DNA of 64,000 bases from Camillea tinctor (lineage: Eukaryota; Ascomycota; Sordariomycetes; Xylariales; Xylariaceae), in contig MU394132.1 in assembly GCA_022578605.1 (NCBI GenBank), positions 62,001 to 126,000 on the forward strand. The letters run 5' to 3'. Both the position numbers and the translations under genes were made by a program. The notes under the pieces are model-generated. The model was not told where the DNA came from, did not search any database, and saw only the letters and a list, made by a program, of their open reading frames with translations. Each line of letters opens with the position of its first letter. The first letter of the stretch is position 1. This document shows, piece by piece, positions 47,375 through 58,169 of this stretch.

Positions 47375-47968
47375 CTTGATATGAGAGTCTATATTATTTT
47401 GTTATGTGGATGTGTATATATGCGGTTTTTGTCTTGGAACCGTTTGAACAAATAAATTTTTATCTTATTTTTTTTTTTTTGGCTGTATCAAATATATTTT
47501 CTGTTTAAGTCAAATATAGTAACCTCTATGAGAATTAGTACGTTGACTCATAGAAAAAAAAGTTCTGAGCGAAACAGAGATGATATCAAGCTGCAGCCAT
47601 AGCAGAATGTCCCGCGCCAAAATTACACTCATCACGGGCGCTAACGTCCACCAAGTTGCCCTATCGATTAGAGAGGGGGACAGGGGTTCAAGGTAAGCTT
47701 TTGGGGGGTAATGGAAGGTAATTGTGTAGGTGGTTTTACACTAAATGTCCAATTAAAGTCAGATGTCACCAACAATTCATAAGTTCCCCAAGTCCCAAGT
47801 CCCAAGTCCCAAGTTCCAGGTCCCGAGTCCCCGAATTTCTCACAATTCCCAACTTCAAACCCACAACATCATATTCAACAAAGAAAAAAAAAGGTGTCGG
47901 TGTCCAAGGCCCAAATCCCGGCTTGACATCCTCCATGTCGCTATGCGCCTCCTATAATTCATGTCCAA
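47375..47968. other. divergent promoter of SUA5 and COG4
   Basis: Contains an A/T-rich part (47400-47520) and an AAGTCCC tandem repeat at about 47785-47830 shortly before COG4. Two upstream ATGs close to the COG4 start are described separately. Confidence 0.6.
47785..47830 (+). repeat. (AAGTCCC)n 7-bp tandem repeat in the COG4 leader
   Basis: About five to six copies of CCAAGTC/AAGTCCC, with the outer ones diverged (AAGTTCC, GAGTCCC), located 140-185 bp before the COG4 start. Confidence 0.85.
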
Positions 47969-47991
47969 ATGTCCGCCAACGCTCATCCTAA
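47935..47991 (+). other. overlapping upstream ORF at the COG4 start
   Basis: An ATG at 47935 opens an 18-codon out-of-frame ORF (MSLCASYNSCPNV...) that ends at 47991, past the COG4 ATG at 47969. A second out-of-frame ATG at 47961 runs further into the gene. Whether these lie on the mRNA depends on the unknown transcription start. Confidence 0.5.
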
Positions 47992-50466
47992 TGGCGACTC
48001 TTCAGCCCAATCGACCCATAAGCATTTGGACAAGCTGAACAACAGCATTGGCTCGTCATCCGCTGCCCCCTCCATTCATGATGCATCGTCTGTCTCTGAT
48101 CTCCGTGCTGCGCTAGCACAATTGCATACTCGCGAGGCCTCTATAATAGATCGTCTCGATTCTCTCGTTTCCTCTCAAGCCGACCTCTCCCGCGAGCTCG
48201 GCCGCCTCGATCTCCTGCGCGCAAATCTTGGATCCCAGGTCATCGCAACGAGGTCCATTAGCAATGGAATGCTGTCTACCGCCGCCGAGACAGCCGGCAG
48301 GCTCTCGAACCGGGTGAAGGAGCTAGACTTAGAGAAGGACCGTGTACAGCAGACTCTCAAGGTCGTGGAACAAGTAGCCGAGCTGAAGGCCTGTGTCCAC
48401 GGCGTCGTGGGTAGCATGGGTGCGCCACAGGACTGGGAAGCTGCTGCGGGTTACATCTCCCGCGCGAGTAAAGTGCCCGAGACGATTATACGAGGCGGCT
48501 TTGCGGCGGCGATCGTGCCCAGTGTCGAAGTGCCGGATGCGCCGTGGGTCACCCTCGAGAACTCGAAAGAAAGCTTGTGTGGGCTTTTCCTCCGCGAGTT
48601 CGAGAAGGCGGCCAAGGATGGAGACGGGGCCAAGGTCACCCGATTCTTCAAGCTATTCCCATTGATCGGCAGAGGGGATGTTGGGTTGGATGTCTACGGC
48701 CGCTACGTGTGCCAGGGAGTCGCCGGTACGGCCAGGTCAGTTTTAAAAGAAGGCACTGGAGGTACCGGTAGACAAGATGGATTCTTCTACGCAAATGCGC
48801 TTACGAAGCTATTTGAGCATATTGCCCAAATCGTAGAGGGCCATGGCGGCCTAGTAGAAAGACATTACGGAGAGGGTAAAATGGTCAAGGTTATCGAGAG
48901 ACTGCAGATGGAGGCCGATGTCCAGGGTGGCATCATATTAGACTCGTGGAGCGACGAAAGGACCATCGACAGGCGCCTCACCGACGTGAAGAGCTACCCG
49001 TTCTCTTTTCTGGTACAGAGCTTTCTGCCACCGCAGAAGACACTGGGTGGAACTCCCCGCATGAATTCGCCGGCTTTAGGCGGGGGCACCAACGCCCGCA
49101 ACAGTGAGGATGAGGGTGTCGACATGAAAGAGGTAGACGCTCTTCTGAGTGAAATCTCTGTCATGCTTGGCCGGTGGTCATTATACTCCAGGTTTCTCGC
49201 TGGAAAATGCAAAGTATGGATACGTCTTGATATACTCCTAAAACACAGGTGGCTAACGTGCAATAGAGTCTGGACACCCCTGAGGATGCTACACTATCAA
49301 TACCCGAGGTTCTCACTAAGTCGAACCTCCAAAGAAAAGTCTCTGCGAAGCTTGTCGCACCTTACAACGAAATGGCGACATTCTTCTTCCGGAGATCCAT
49401 TGAGAAGGCCTTCCAAATGGACGAGTCACCGTCTGGGCTGTCACTAAATCTCAACAAACCCATTGATGGTAATTCACCTTACATCATCTCGGCTGTCGAT
49501 GTTGTCATGTATATTGTCAGCGCCGTTATTCAAAAGTCCTTGTCTACATCACAGAGAGATGTAGTAGCATCAGTCATCCCAACGGTTGGCAGAGTGTTAG
49601 GATCGGAGTTTATTGGCATGATACAGCGAAAGATGACATTCGAATCATATCCTAAAGCCGCAATCCAAGGGGGCTTCCCACCAGAAGACAAAATCATTGC
49701 TTTCATTGTATTGATCAACAGCCTCGACGTCGCAAATGAATACCTGGCGCGCGTCATAGATTCGCGCCTTGGCACTTCCCCTGACCAGCCTAATGGAACA
49801 TCTCACACGAATTCACTTGCATCATCCTTCCCTTTCGAAAATGATGCTAGTTTCGTTGCCACAGCTCTCCGTAATCTCAACTCAACCTTCCATGTCAAGG
49901 CAGCGGAGCTAATCTCGGACGGTTTGCAAGTGCTCTTCAGTAATGTCGTCAGACAGAGATTAAGACCCATACTCTCTGAGACCTTTAGGGATGCTGATTA
50001 TCGGCGTACCGAAGAAGAATTGGCTGAAATTGCCCAGCAGAATGATGAGGACGAAGAAGAAATGTTGGACCGCGTCCAACGACGTTTTGAGGCTGGATGG
50101 GAGTCACTGATGAAACCAATCGCACGACTAATGACGCCCAAGATGTTCACGACATTGATGGATACCACAGCAGTGCACTTATCTAGAGTGCTGGAGAAGC
50201 GAGTGTGGAGTTACAGCGGGAAGACCAACGCCTACGGTGCCATCCGGCTGGAACGGGATTTCTCGGGCATCGTCAGCACTGTCTCGAGGGGCAACTACGG
50301 CGTAAGAGAAGTGTTTGCACGAGTAACGCAGATTTTGATGATTGCCAATATGGAAGAGGATGAGTGGGAAGAGGTTGGAGGAGAAGACGCCGAGGACGGG
50401 ATGGAATGGGTTTTAAGCGAGGAAGAAAGGCGAAAGGCCCGGAACCTGGTGAACTCGAAGGAATAA
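47969..50466 (+). CDS. COG4: COG4, conserved oligomeric Golgi complex subunit 4
   Basis: Lobe A subunit of the COG tether that captures retrograde vesicles at the Golgi and supports glycosyltransferase recycling. Exons 47969-49213 and 49267-50466 (donor GTATGG, phase 0) give 814 aa, typical for fungal COG4. The N-terminal region (about 45-140) is a coiled coil (LRAALAQLHTREASIIDRLD, VKELDLEKDRVQQTL). The CATCHR helical bundles follow, with LYSRFLAGKCKSLDTPED across the intron and NEMATFFFRRSIEKAFQMDE after it. The acidic C-terminus (EEDEWEEVGGEDAEDGMEW) precedes VLSEEERRKARNLV. The start at 47969 keeps an N-terminus of the usual length; no nearby in-frame Met is better. Confidence 0.94.
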
Positions 50467-51027
50467 AACGTATACCAATACATACAGCTCTAGAATTTTG
50501 GGTGGTTTTTACATAGCATAGCATATCATTGATTGAATCTCTGGTTCAGTGATAAAAAAAAAGGTACTAGTTAAAGGGAGGGATATATACCTGGAATTAG
50601 ATACCAGTTCATTTATACCACATGCTCTATAGGTTTGGCCTTTTGACTTGTAAGTGGTTTTTCTGCTTAAATACATTTTTACGATTAGCTTAAGTTATGT
50701 ACAAAAACTATCTAAGATTTACGTTAATTAGCATACATGTAATTAGTGTACAACAATGCGGTTGTTGGGCCACTTAATCCATGTCCAGCTCATGCATTAA
50801 CAAAGATTTGCAAATAAACGCAATAATTAACGCGTTTTGCATTTCTTTCACTATGAACGAACAGCGACTTGCATTTAAACATTTACACATACCACATACC
50901 ACATACCTACCACATACCTACCACATATTATATATTGACCAGAACAGCCATAGTTCACTAAACATTCACCTCCTACTCCATCCCATCCGAACATTTTCTA
51001 TTCATCCACAGAGAAACCCATTAGGAA
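50467..51027. other. intergenic, no gene seen
   Basis: Between two plus-strand genes. It contains an ACATACCTACC/ATACCACAT repeat at about 50888-50930 and a pyrimidine-rich leader before 51028. Confidence 0.6.
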
Positions 51028-52179
51028 ATGGCGTCAACACACTTTGGCCTCCTCGACGAGCGTGAAGAATCGGAACTGCATAAGACTCGCCTGCTTAATG
51101 TCGAGGAAAAGCCCTTCAAACGTCTCACAAAACGTCTCGTCGCACCGGGAGCTTTCACGAACCCAAACAAGAAACTACCGGTAGCACCACCCGATAACAA
51201 TAACAATAATGCATCCACCGAATCACAAGATGGAGGCGCCGTCTCATCATCCACCAACCTCTCCGCCGCCGACATCGCCGCCCTAAAAGAAGACATCACG
51301 CTCGACTTCGCCGCCTTCGACTCAGCGATCGCGCGACTGCAGTTCCTAGCGATGGCCAACGCAGCGGAGCGGGAGCGGTACGCGGCAGACCGGCTGCAGA
51401 TCCTGGAGACGATGGAGTCGGTGCGGGAGGGCAACGCGCGGCTGAAGGCGCAGCTGGAGGAGGCGCGGGCGACGCTGGCGCAGCGGCGCAAGTTCGACGA
51501 GCTCGCCGACCGCATCACGAGCAACCGCATGCTGCGCACGCGCGCCGAGCAGGACGTCAACCTGGCCAAGCTGGCGGAGGAGTGCGAGGAGCTGCACCGC
51601 GAGAGCGAGACCTACGGCGCCACCTGGCGCGACCGCCGCGAGCAGTTCGAGCGCCTGGTCGACGAGGGCAAGCGCCTCCGCGCCCTCATCCGTGACGAGA
51701 AAGAGGAAGTGGAACGCAGAGAGGGCATGGACTCGGATGCGGAGGACGGGGAGGCGGGTCAGAGCGGTGGTGGTGCGGGCGGGGCCGGAGCCGGGGCTAC
51801 GCCTAAGCCGGGCACCCTCAGCGGGAACGCTACGCCCCGGCCGGACAGCAGCGCGGTGTCCTCGGCCAGAGGCGAGGGAAACACGACGCCTAGACCGGGG
51901 AGCAGGGACGGGCGCACGCCCCGGCCGGACAGCCCTGGGGCAGGAGGCGATGGCGGCCTGAAGCCGCGGCCGGACGCCAGCGGGAGCTTCTCGCGGTCGG
52001 AAAGCCAGGCCCCGAGCCTGAGGGCGGGCAGCCAGCAGCCGATGACGCAGGATGATGACGGTCCCGAGGAGGGGGAGGACGTCGAGATGGGCGAGACGCC
52101 GGCGGCTGCGGATGCGGCCACGCCGCAGATCACGGTTGATGCACCGGCGGGTAACGCTGATAAGATGGATACTACGTGA
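51028..52179 (+). CDS. THOC7: THO complex subunit 7 (Mft1/THOC7 family)
   Basis: Component of the THO complex that couples transcription to mRNA packaging and export and limits R-loops. Intronless, 383 aa. The N-terminus (FGLLDEREESELHKTRLLN, VEEKPFKRLTKRLVA) and the long coiled coil from about 80 to 235 (ALKEDITLDFAAFDSAIARLQF, RRKFDELADRITSNRMLR, SETYGATWRDRREQFERLVDEG, LIRDEKEEVERREG) match the fungal family. The last about 150 residues are disordered, with repeated T/K-P-R/K-P-x-S units (ATPKPG, ATPRPDS, TTPRPGS, RTPRPDS, LKPRPDAS) and acidic patches, and are probably lineage-variable. Coding GC content is very high. Convergent with tubulin cofactor A. Confidence 0.9.
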   Translation: MASTHFGLLDEREESELHKTRLLNVEEKPFKRLTKRLVAPGAFTNPNKKLPVAPPDNNNNNASTESQDGGAVSSSTNLSAADIAALKEDITLDFAAFDSAIARLQFLAMANAAERERYAADRLQILETMESVREGNARLKAQLEEARATLAQRRKFDELADRITSNRMLRTRAEQDVNLAKLAEECEELHRESETYGATWRDRREQFERLVDEGKRLRALIRDEKEEVERREGMDSDAEDGEAGQSGGGAGGAGAGATPKPGTLSGNATPRPDSSAVSSARGEGNTTPRPGSRDGRTPRPDSPGAGGDGGLKPRPDASGSFSRSESQAPSLRAGSQQPMTQDDDGPEEGEDVEMGETPAAADAATPQITVDAPAGNADKMDTT

Positions 52180-52842
52180 TAGCTCGCATAGCCATGTGCC
52201 TATTTTCTACGGATTCAGCGACATCAGGGGGGGAGGGGGGTGATATGGTTAATAAACAAAAAGAGGAAATAGAGGAGGAGAAAAAAGAATGGATGGCATG
52301 ATCAGGAAGCAGATCATATACCCAGTCACGGAAGGACGAAGCAAAAAAGGGGGGGTGAGTTTGGTAAACCCAGCGTGCTTTGGGGTCTAACAAAAATGTC
52401 TGTTATGACGATGTTATTGATTACTAGATCATAAGCCTGTCTAGACAAAAAAAAGAAAGATATTGACGCGGGCTGGCCTGTCGTGCCTTGCTCTACTACT
52501 ACTTTACAACCCAACTCCCTTCAAGTAAACTCTACCTAAACAAACAATGCATAATGTGGTATCATTCATTTTCTTTTTTTATTCTTGATCCATACGCTGC
52601 TTCTTTGCTTGCGTATCGTATCATATCATCACGCCCAACCTAACCCAGACCCAGCCACCCTATCAGTTCAATCTAGGGTCCCCATGCTTATGTACCATTA
52701 TTATTGTCGTTGCTGCTTTTAACTCCCATCATGTATTCCTTTTCCTCCTCCTCCAGGTCAACCAACCTTCCCCTTTCCCTTCCCCGTTTAACTACCATAT
52801 TCAGTCATCCTTTTCCCCTCCCGTCCCTTCTCTCCTCTCCCC
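52180..52842. other. convergent spacer, no gene seen
   Basis: 3' flanks of THOC7 and tubulin cofactor A, with G-runs (52225-52241, 52347-52354), A-runs and pyrimidine-rich tracts. Nothing coding is supported. Confidence 0.6.
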
Positions 52843-53303
52843 CTAGACAACAGGCGGCTCCACACTCTTGCCCAACTCCAGCGCCTCCTTCGCCTTGGCG
52901 ATCTCGTCCGCGGGGCTCGCCCCCTCGCTCTCGGCCGCCGCGATCTGCTCCTCGAGCCGCTGGAGCGACTCGCTGATGCGCTCGTACAAGGGGCCGAACA
53001 CGGCCTTGGTCTCTTCTAGTGCCTTCTTCTATATCCCCACTTTCAAGTCAGTCCTCTTTTCTTTTTCTTCTTCCTGGTCTTAAAATTATATGGGGTTGTT
53101 GTTGTTGTCAAGGCCATACGCACCTCCTGCTTGATCAAGTACTCAGCGTTGCTGTCACCTGCGCCTTCGCCGTTCGTCTGCTCCGTCTCGAGGCGGGAGA
53201 TGCGGTCGGTCTGGCTGGTCATGTCCTTCAGGTAGTAGTTGTTCTCTTTTACGAGGCGCTGGACGGCTTGCGTTGCGATGGAGAGGGAGGATGGGGGTGC
53301 CAT
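52843..53303 (-). CDS. RBL2: tubulin-binding cofactor A
   Basis: Chaperone that binds newly folded beta-tubulin before heterodimer assembly. Two exons, 53124-53303 and 52843-53028, join in phase 0 (donor GTGCGT, acceptor GATATAG) to 121 aa, the usual size of the family. It is a three-helix bundle: LSIATQAVQRLVKENNYYLKD, ISRLETEQTN with AEYLIKQEKKALEETKAVFG, and YERISESLQRLEEQIAAAE with DEIAKAKEALELG. The exon 2 frame had to be followed through the intron; unspliced reading gives a false Thr-rich tail. Soluble and cytosolic. Confidence 0.94.
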
Positions 53304-53743
53304 TGTGTTGTTGATCGCTGTTGATAGTTTTCGTTGTCGTAGTGGTAGTGATGGTACGGATTTGGTTTGTCTAGAATTGGAAGGTATCTCTAGGTGGAAT
53401 AGAGGGATGCTGTAGGGTTTAAAGATAATAAGCTTGTTGGTATAAATAATAGAGCTAAGTAATAGAGCTGCCTAGAATAAGAGAGAATCCCTCTAAGTCT
53501 TATACACTATCAGTAGGTATGTACGTATTTAGATACTATCTGTTTTGGTGGGGTTGGCGGGGTAGTAGTAGGTACTTGCTACATGGGTAGTCGAACGACA
53601 TTAAACCATAGGGTTAATGAGGTTATGCGATTACCCGAGGACTACAGAGTACATACTCCTGACTTATACCTCTACCCTGGAGATGGCAAAGGTCTATGTT
53701 TCGTCTTCCTTAACTGAACTCAACGAAACTAGCAGACTTAGTA
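53304..53743. other. intergenic, no gene seen
   Basis: Promoter of tubulin cofactor A and 3' flank of the esterase; TAGGTA-type motifs occur around 53515-53580. Confidence 0.55.
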
Positions 53744-55282
53744 CTAACATAAAGTACCGAGCAACCATTTCAGCCCTTCCTCCGTGTCCTTCTCATGCCT
53801 TCTCACCATTCCCAGCTCAGATGCCGGCAAGCCCAGGGCCCAGAATACGTGAGGCATACCTGCATATACATCAAGACGAGTAGAAACGCCGGCATCTCTC
53901 CATATCTCCTCTAATACTAATGTGCAGTCACGCAGAGGATCGAGTCCACATGCTTGGAAGTACGTTCGTGGCATTCCCCTAACTATAGAGTCCGACATTG
54001 CGGTAGCGTAGGCTAAGGGGCTTGTAGGGTGTGGTTTATATATATCTAGATTAGGTCAGTTCAGTTACTTAGAAAATCCATGCTTTCTCAGCAGATTCCT
54101 CTCCTCCCTAATACTTGCGATAGCTCAAATTCTTTTTTCACACAATAGGGGCTAGCAATCACTAAACTTACCCGTTATGTACTCGCAAGACTCCCGGGTC
54201 ATGACTGGCGCATGAGCACACTGTGACATACTCACGAAGCCGCGCTGATACTTCTCGGGCACCGTGTCTCTGCTCGCCGACGAGGTGGCGGAGCAGTAGA
54301 TACCCGTCACAGGAGGTTGCGCCGACTCCGTGTGCCAGATCTGCGCTGCCGCGAGGGCAAGATCAGCGCCCGAGCTCTCTCCGGCGAGGAGAAAGCCCTT
54401 TGTCGGGTCGATACCCAGATTCGACGTGTTATTGGCGACCTATTTATCACAAAATGGTTACTAATGTAGTCGTGCTCCTCTATCACTTCCAGTGTCTCGC
54501 ATCCCATATCCTTTTCTACCCACCCCACGCGGACATAATCTCGACGCCTCCTTAATCATCACCCTGCCTTTCCCCTTCCCCTATACTGATCATCCAATCC
54601 CCTCACAAAAGGGGGGAAGTGAGAGAGAGAGAGAGAGAAAACAGAAAAACCACCTACCCACCTCAGCGCATCTACCACATCCCACACCGCCGTCGGAAAC
54701 GGGAACTCGGGCGCGAGCCGGAACCCCACGCCCACAGCGACGCCGCCCAGCCGCCCCGCGAAGACGCGGCACACCCGATCCCCGGCCTCGAGCCCGCCGA
54801 CGCAGAACCCGCCCCCGTGCAACATCAGCATAGCCGGGCGCCGCCGTTCCGCTCCGCCGCCGTACACGCGCACGGGGATAGCGGAAGAGTCGCGCGTCGC
54901 GATGCATCGATCGGTCTCCTTCACTATCCCAGCTAACGGTGACGGCGAATCTGCTTGAGCGAGCAGCGCGCGGACGGCGTGGAGGTCGGTGGTTTGGGTC
55001 CACGGGGGTGGGAGGTGGATGTGGCCTTCTTGGAGTAGCTGTGGCGTGGGTTAGTGTGGTGTGTTGGTTTTGGCAAAAGAACTTTTCTTCTTTTTCTTTT
55101 TTTTTCCTTTAATAAAAAGGGGGGTTCATGAGATGAGAGTGGGCGTGAATAGGTAGGGGGCGCTAGTAGTATAGGTGTATCCCTGGTACACTGATGTCAT
55201 GGTATAAGGAAACTCTCCCACGAACCTGCTTCAGCTCCGGGTCGATAGTTGCAAGGGCTTGGAGTTCATCGTCCGATCTCAT
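53744..55282 (-). CDS. alpha/beta hydrolase, HSL-family esterase/lipase
   Basis: Serine hydrolase of the hormone-sensitive-lipase group, which cleaves small carboxyl esters. Four exons, 55226-55282, 54658-55038, 54172-54439 and 53744-54045, join in frame to 335 aa, normal for the family. The oxyanion-hole motif LHGGGF lies at 92-97 (H93-G96), the nucleophile elbow GESSG at 166-170 (S168), the catalytic Asp in GLDPLRD (D271) and His in GMPHVFW (H301). The elbow is GESSG instead of the commoner GDSAG. There is no signal peptide. The acceptor of the last intron (TCTAG at 54046-54050) was chosen because only it keeps the frame and gives DIYKPHPTSPL, the form expected before the Asp motif. Natural substrate unknown; such genes are often involved in detoxification or secondary metabolism. 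Confidence 0.88.
54619..54641 (+). repeat. (GA)n dinucleotide repeat in an intron
   Basis: About ten GA/AG units inside the second intron of the esterase gene, immediately after its donor on the minus strand, where they form a CT tract. Confidence 0.85.
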
Positions 55283-55600
55283 GTTTTCTTTTTGAATGGG
55301 TTATGTATCAAGGCAACTCAGAATTGCTGAAACAGGTTCGGAAACAAAGGCCCGTCTAAGTCTCGGGGGTATTACTTTTTGTTGATGGGCTTCCTTAGAT
55401 CCATGAAAAAAGCAAGTCGGAGGGTGAGATTTGCATTACGGTTCATGCTCAGTTATGGAAATCTCTCTATTTATAAACCCTCTATTTAAAGCGGAATCCC
55501 AAGGCACTACACAAGCCGATTACGTAGAGTTGGAGAATCTCCCATTTTCTGAGTCGTGGTCAAGAATTCTCAGTGTGCGCATCGTCAGAGTTGCCATTTA
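55283..55600. other. esterase promoter region up to the MITE
   Basis: Upstream region of the minus-strand esterase. TA at 55599-55600 is the left target duplication of the following element. Confidence 0.5.
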
Positions 55601-56197
55601 CACTCGTTTCGAAACGAGCTGTCGCCCCCCACATTTTTTTTACTCACACACACACAACTTTTTTAAATTAACATCACTTTGTTCACTTTTTATCATTTTT
55701 TAACATAACTTCGCAACAACGTAGCTATACATAAAAACCCATATATCAAAATGAAGCTCTTTTTGTTGCGAATATAATGATATAAATATTTTTAAACTAG
55801 CTTTAATATTGATATAAATACAAGTAATTATGCTATATTTCTTATAATTGCTGTAGTTTATTTGTTTATATTACGTAAATGTTTTATAGTTAGCAAAAAA
55901 ACACTTTTATAGCGGGGTAATATAAATGTTATGCGGGGTAATTAACAACAAAATGTAGTTATTATAAAAAATATAACATAATTACTTGCATTTACATGAA
56001 TATTTAAGCTAGTTTAAAAATATTTATATCATTATATTCGCAATAAAAAGAGCTTCATTTTGATATATGGGTTTTTATGTATAGCTATGTTGTTGCGAAG
56101 TTATGTTAAAAAATGATAAAAAGTGATGTTAATGAAAAAGTGTGTGTGTGTGAGTAGAAAAAAATATGGGGGGCGACAGCTCGTTTCGAAACGAGTG
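55601..56197. mobile_element. 597-bp palindromic (foldback) MITE with TA target duplication
   Basis: The left arm 55601-55832 and right arm 55977-56197 are inverted copies with only scattered differences over about 220-230 nt. Both ends start with CACTCGTTTCGAAACGAG, which itself contains the perfect 16-bp palindrome CTCGTTTCGAAACGAG. The element is flanked by TA on both sides (55599-55600 and 56198-56199), as in Tc1/mariner insertions. The 144-bp centre has two GCGGGGTAAT motifs and no coding potential. The terminal sequence does not match an element family I know. The small number of differences suggests fairly recent activity. It lies between the esterase and the FAD oxidase. Confidence 0.88.
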
Positions 56198-56450
56198 TAA
56201 CTGGTTAAGGAAATTACCCTTTTCGGCGATTCGTTGCGACGTGGTCAGATTCGGTCAAAAATTTAGAACTATACTATGTATTCCATTATGAACAAATATA
56301 ATCTAGTGAAGATATGAGTCTATGCAGCAAAGGTATCTAATGTATCCCAGCCCCGAGGTATATATGCCATTACTCCTTTCCCATCCACCATGCGTCTATT
56401 CATTTCATGAATCGTAAAACTCCAGCATCATCACCGTCTGATGAGTATTG

Positions 56451-58169
56451 TTATAAATCTCGAATTAGGAATCCGCTATTCTGAAGTTTTTGGAACACCT
56501 GTTCAGGATCGTACTTGGCGGCTACGGTCTTGATATAGTCTACGTTCTCTGTGCCGAAGCTCTGAAGTACTTTCTGGTCCTTGCCTGCTGTGTTCATGAA
56601 TAGGTAGGGTAGGAGTAGGTCTTTCGCTTCCGCTGCTTGGGTACAACGTTCGGTGATTCGAGAGGAGATCTCGTGAATAGTAGTATCCTGGGTAGAATCC
56701 TCCCATGTAATGAACCATTCGTACCCTGTCAAGTTGGAATAGAACTATCAGCACAATGTCAATCACGAAAACGAAGTCAACTTACATTCCTGAGCGGCTT
56801 CCTCTAGACCGAGAAGGTTGCCCCCATATTGCTGGCCAATCGTGGCCACATTAGGCGCGACTGGGTTGGGTACCCAAGTCCAATTGGCCCCAGCAGGTAA
56901 ATTCGCCGTCTCCTCAATAAAAATATTGTATAAATCATTCATCAAATCGCCATCGGCTTTGTGGCTGAAAGTTTCTCCGTAGACTCTAATATCTCCAGTG
57001 ACAAAGCGCGAACCGGCCAGAGCAAGGACATCCATCAAGGACCCATTTGTTGCTGTCATCAATGACGTATAGGGCTCAAGCGCATAGAAGGCCTCAAATG
57101 CCTCTGGATGTTGTGTAGGCTCACTATAAAGCAAAAGGAGAGTGGGCCCAGTCTCCAGTATCTGAGCGCTGATGCTAGACTTCGTATCCAATTGTCCCTT
57201 TTTCTGATACTCGGCTATCGCTTGGAAGAAATCGGACGTCTGATTGGGGCTGAAGACTCGAGCCTCCATATACATGTTCCCCATGGTGTGTGTATAAAGC
57301 TCGTAATTAGTGACGATGCCGAAGTTGGTGGCTCCACCACGCAAGCCTTTGTATAGGTCTGAGTATTCGTTGTCGGCGGAGGCGGTGACAATAGTGCCAT
57401 TTCCAAGGACTACCTCGTATGATTTGACATTATCCATCGCAAGACCGTACTCGGAGGAAAAGTAGCTCATACCGCCTTCTCGTTTTTAGTACCACTCTGC
57501 CAATCTTATAGAATTCCCTCGGGTCCAGGAAAGGGAAAACATACCTCCAAGCATGAGACCGCCGACACCAACGGGACCGACTCGTCCTCCTACAACCATC
57601 AAACCCTGAGGGACAAGTGTTGCATATACCGCTTCCCATCTGTTACCAGGGCCGACTTTGATGGACGACTTGTCCTGTGATAATTCCGTTGAATTCAGCT
57701 GGGAAAGAGAGATGAGAACACCAGATTCATCGATGCTAGCAAATCCAGGAATGTAATTATGGCCACCACTCCGAACGGAAAACTTAGTTCCAGTCTCTGA
57801 TAGAATAGTCATGACTTGAGACACCTCCTGGGCATCCTTCGGGTTGACTATGCAAGCAGCTGGTAGTCGACAGGCTGCCGAGCTAGTAAGAGTATTAGTT
57901 ATCGACTTGGGTATAGGTATGTGGTGACTTGGGACACACTAGTTGATATCTTCGAAATCCTCATAATAGGCCCCATCAGATGGTTCCAGGGTGGAATTCA
58001 CACCTGTCAGAGCTTGGCTGATCATATCACAAGCACATGCGGTATCAGCGCACTTCGCTTTCGCATGTAGCATTGGAGACGGCGTATGTCTCATGCCCAT
58101 ACGGGCCTGAACGGCCGACTGGGCTGTAGCGACGAAAGCAAGGGCAACGGTTGAAGTACGGAGTATCAT
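56451..58169 (-). CDS. secreted FAD-linked oxidase (berberine-bridge-enzyme-like, PCMH fold)
   Basis: Flavoprotein oxidase family that oxidises sugars, alcohols or secondary metabolites and yields hydrogen peroxide. Four exons, 57940-58169, 57545-57882, 56786-57475 and 56451-56725, join in frame to 510 aa. A signal peptide is visible at about 1-22 (MILRTSTVALAFVATAQSAVQA). The FAD-binding domain shows the covalent-attachment histidine in RSGGHNY (H118), VGPGNRWEAVYATL, and the GGRVGPVGVGGLMLGGG loop, where the second cysteine of bicovalent enzymes is replaced by Val (about 178). LGNGTIVTASADNEYSDL and LRGGATNFGIVTNYEL are typical. Near the C-terminus, NTAGKDQKVLQSFG and YDPEQVFQKLQNSGFLI close the BBE domain. 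Substrate unknown; the neighbouring esterase may be unrelated. Confidence 0.92.

Noticed and set aside
47680..47700. GGGGTTCAAGG resembling a tRNA T-loop
   Set aside because: No cloverleaf can be drawn around it.
53744..58169. Esterase plus FAD oxidase as a secondary-metabolite cluster
   Set aside because: Only two candidate genes, separated by a MITE, with no synthase, transporter or regulator nearby.
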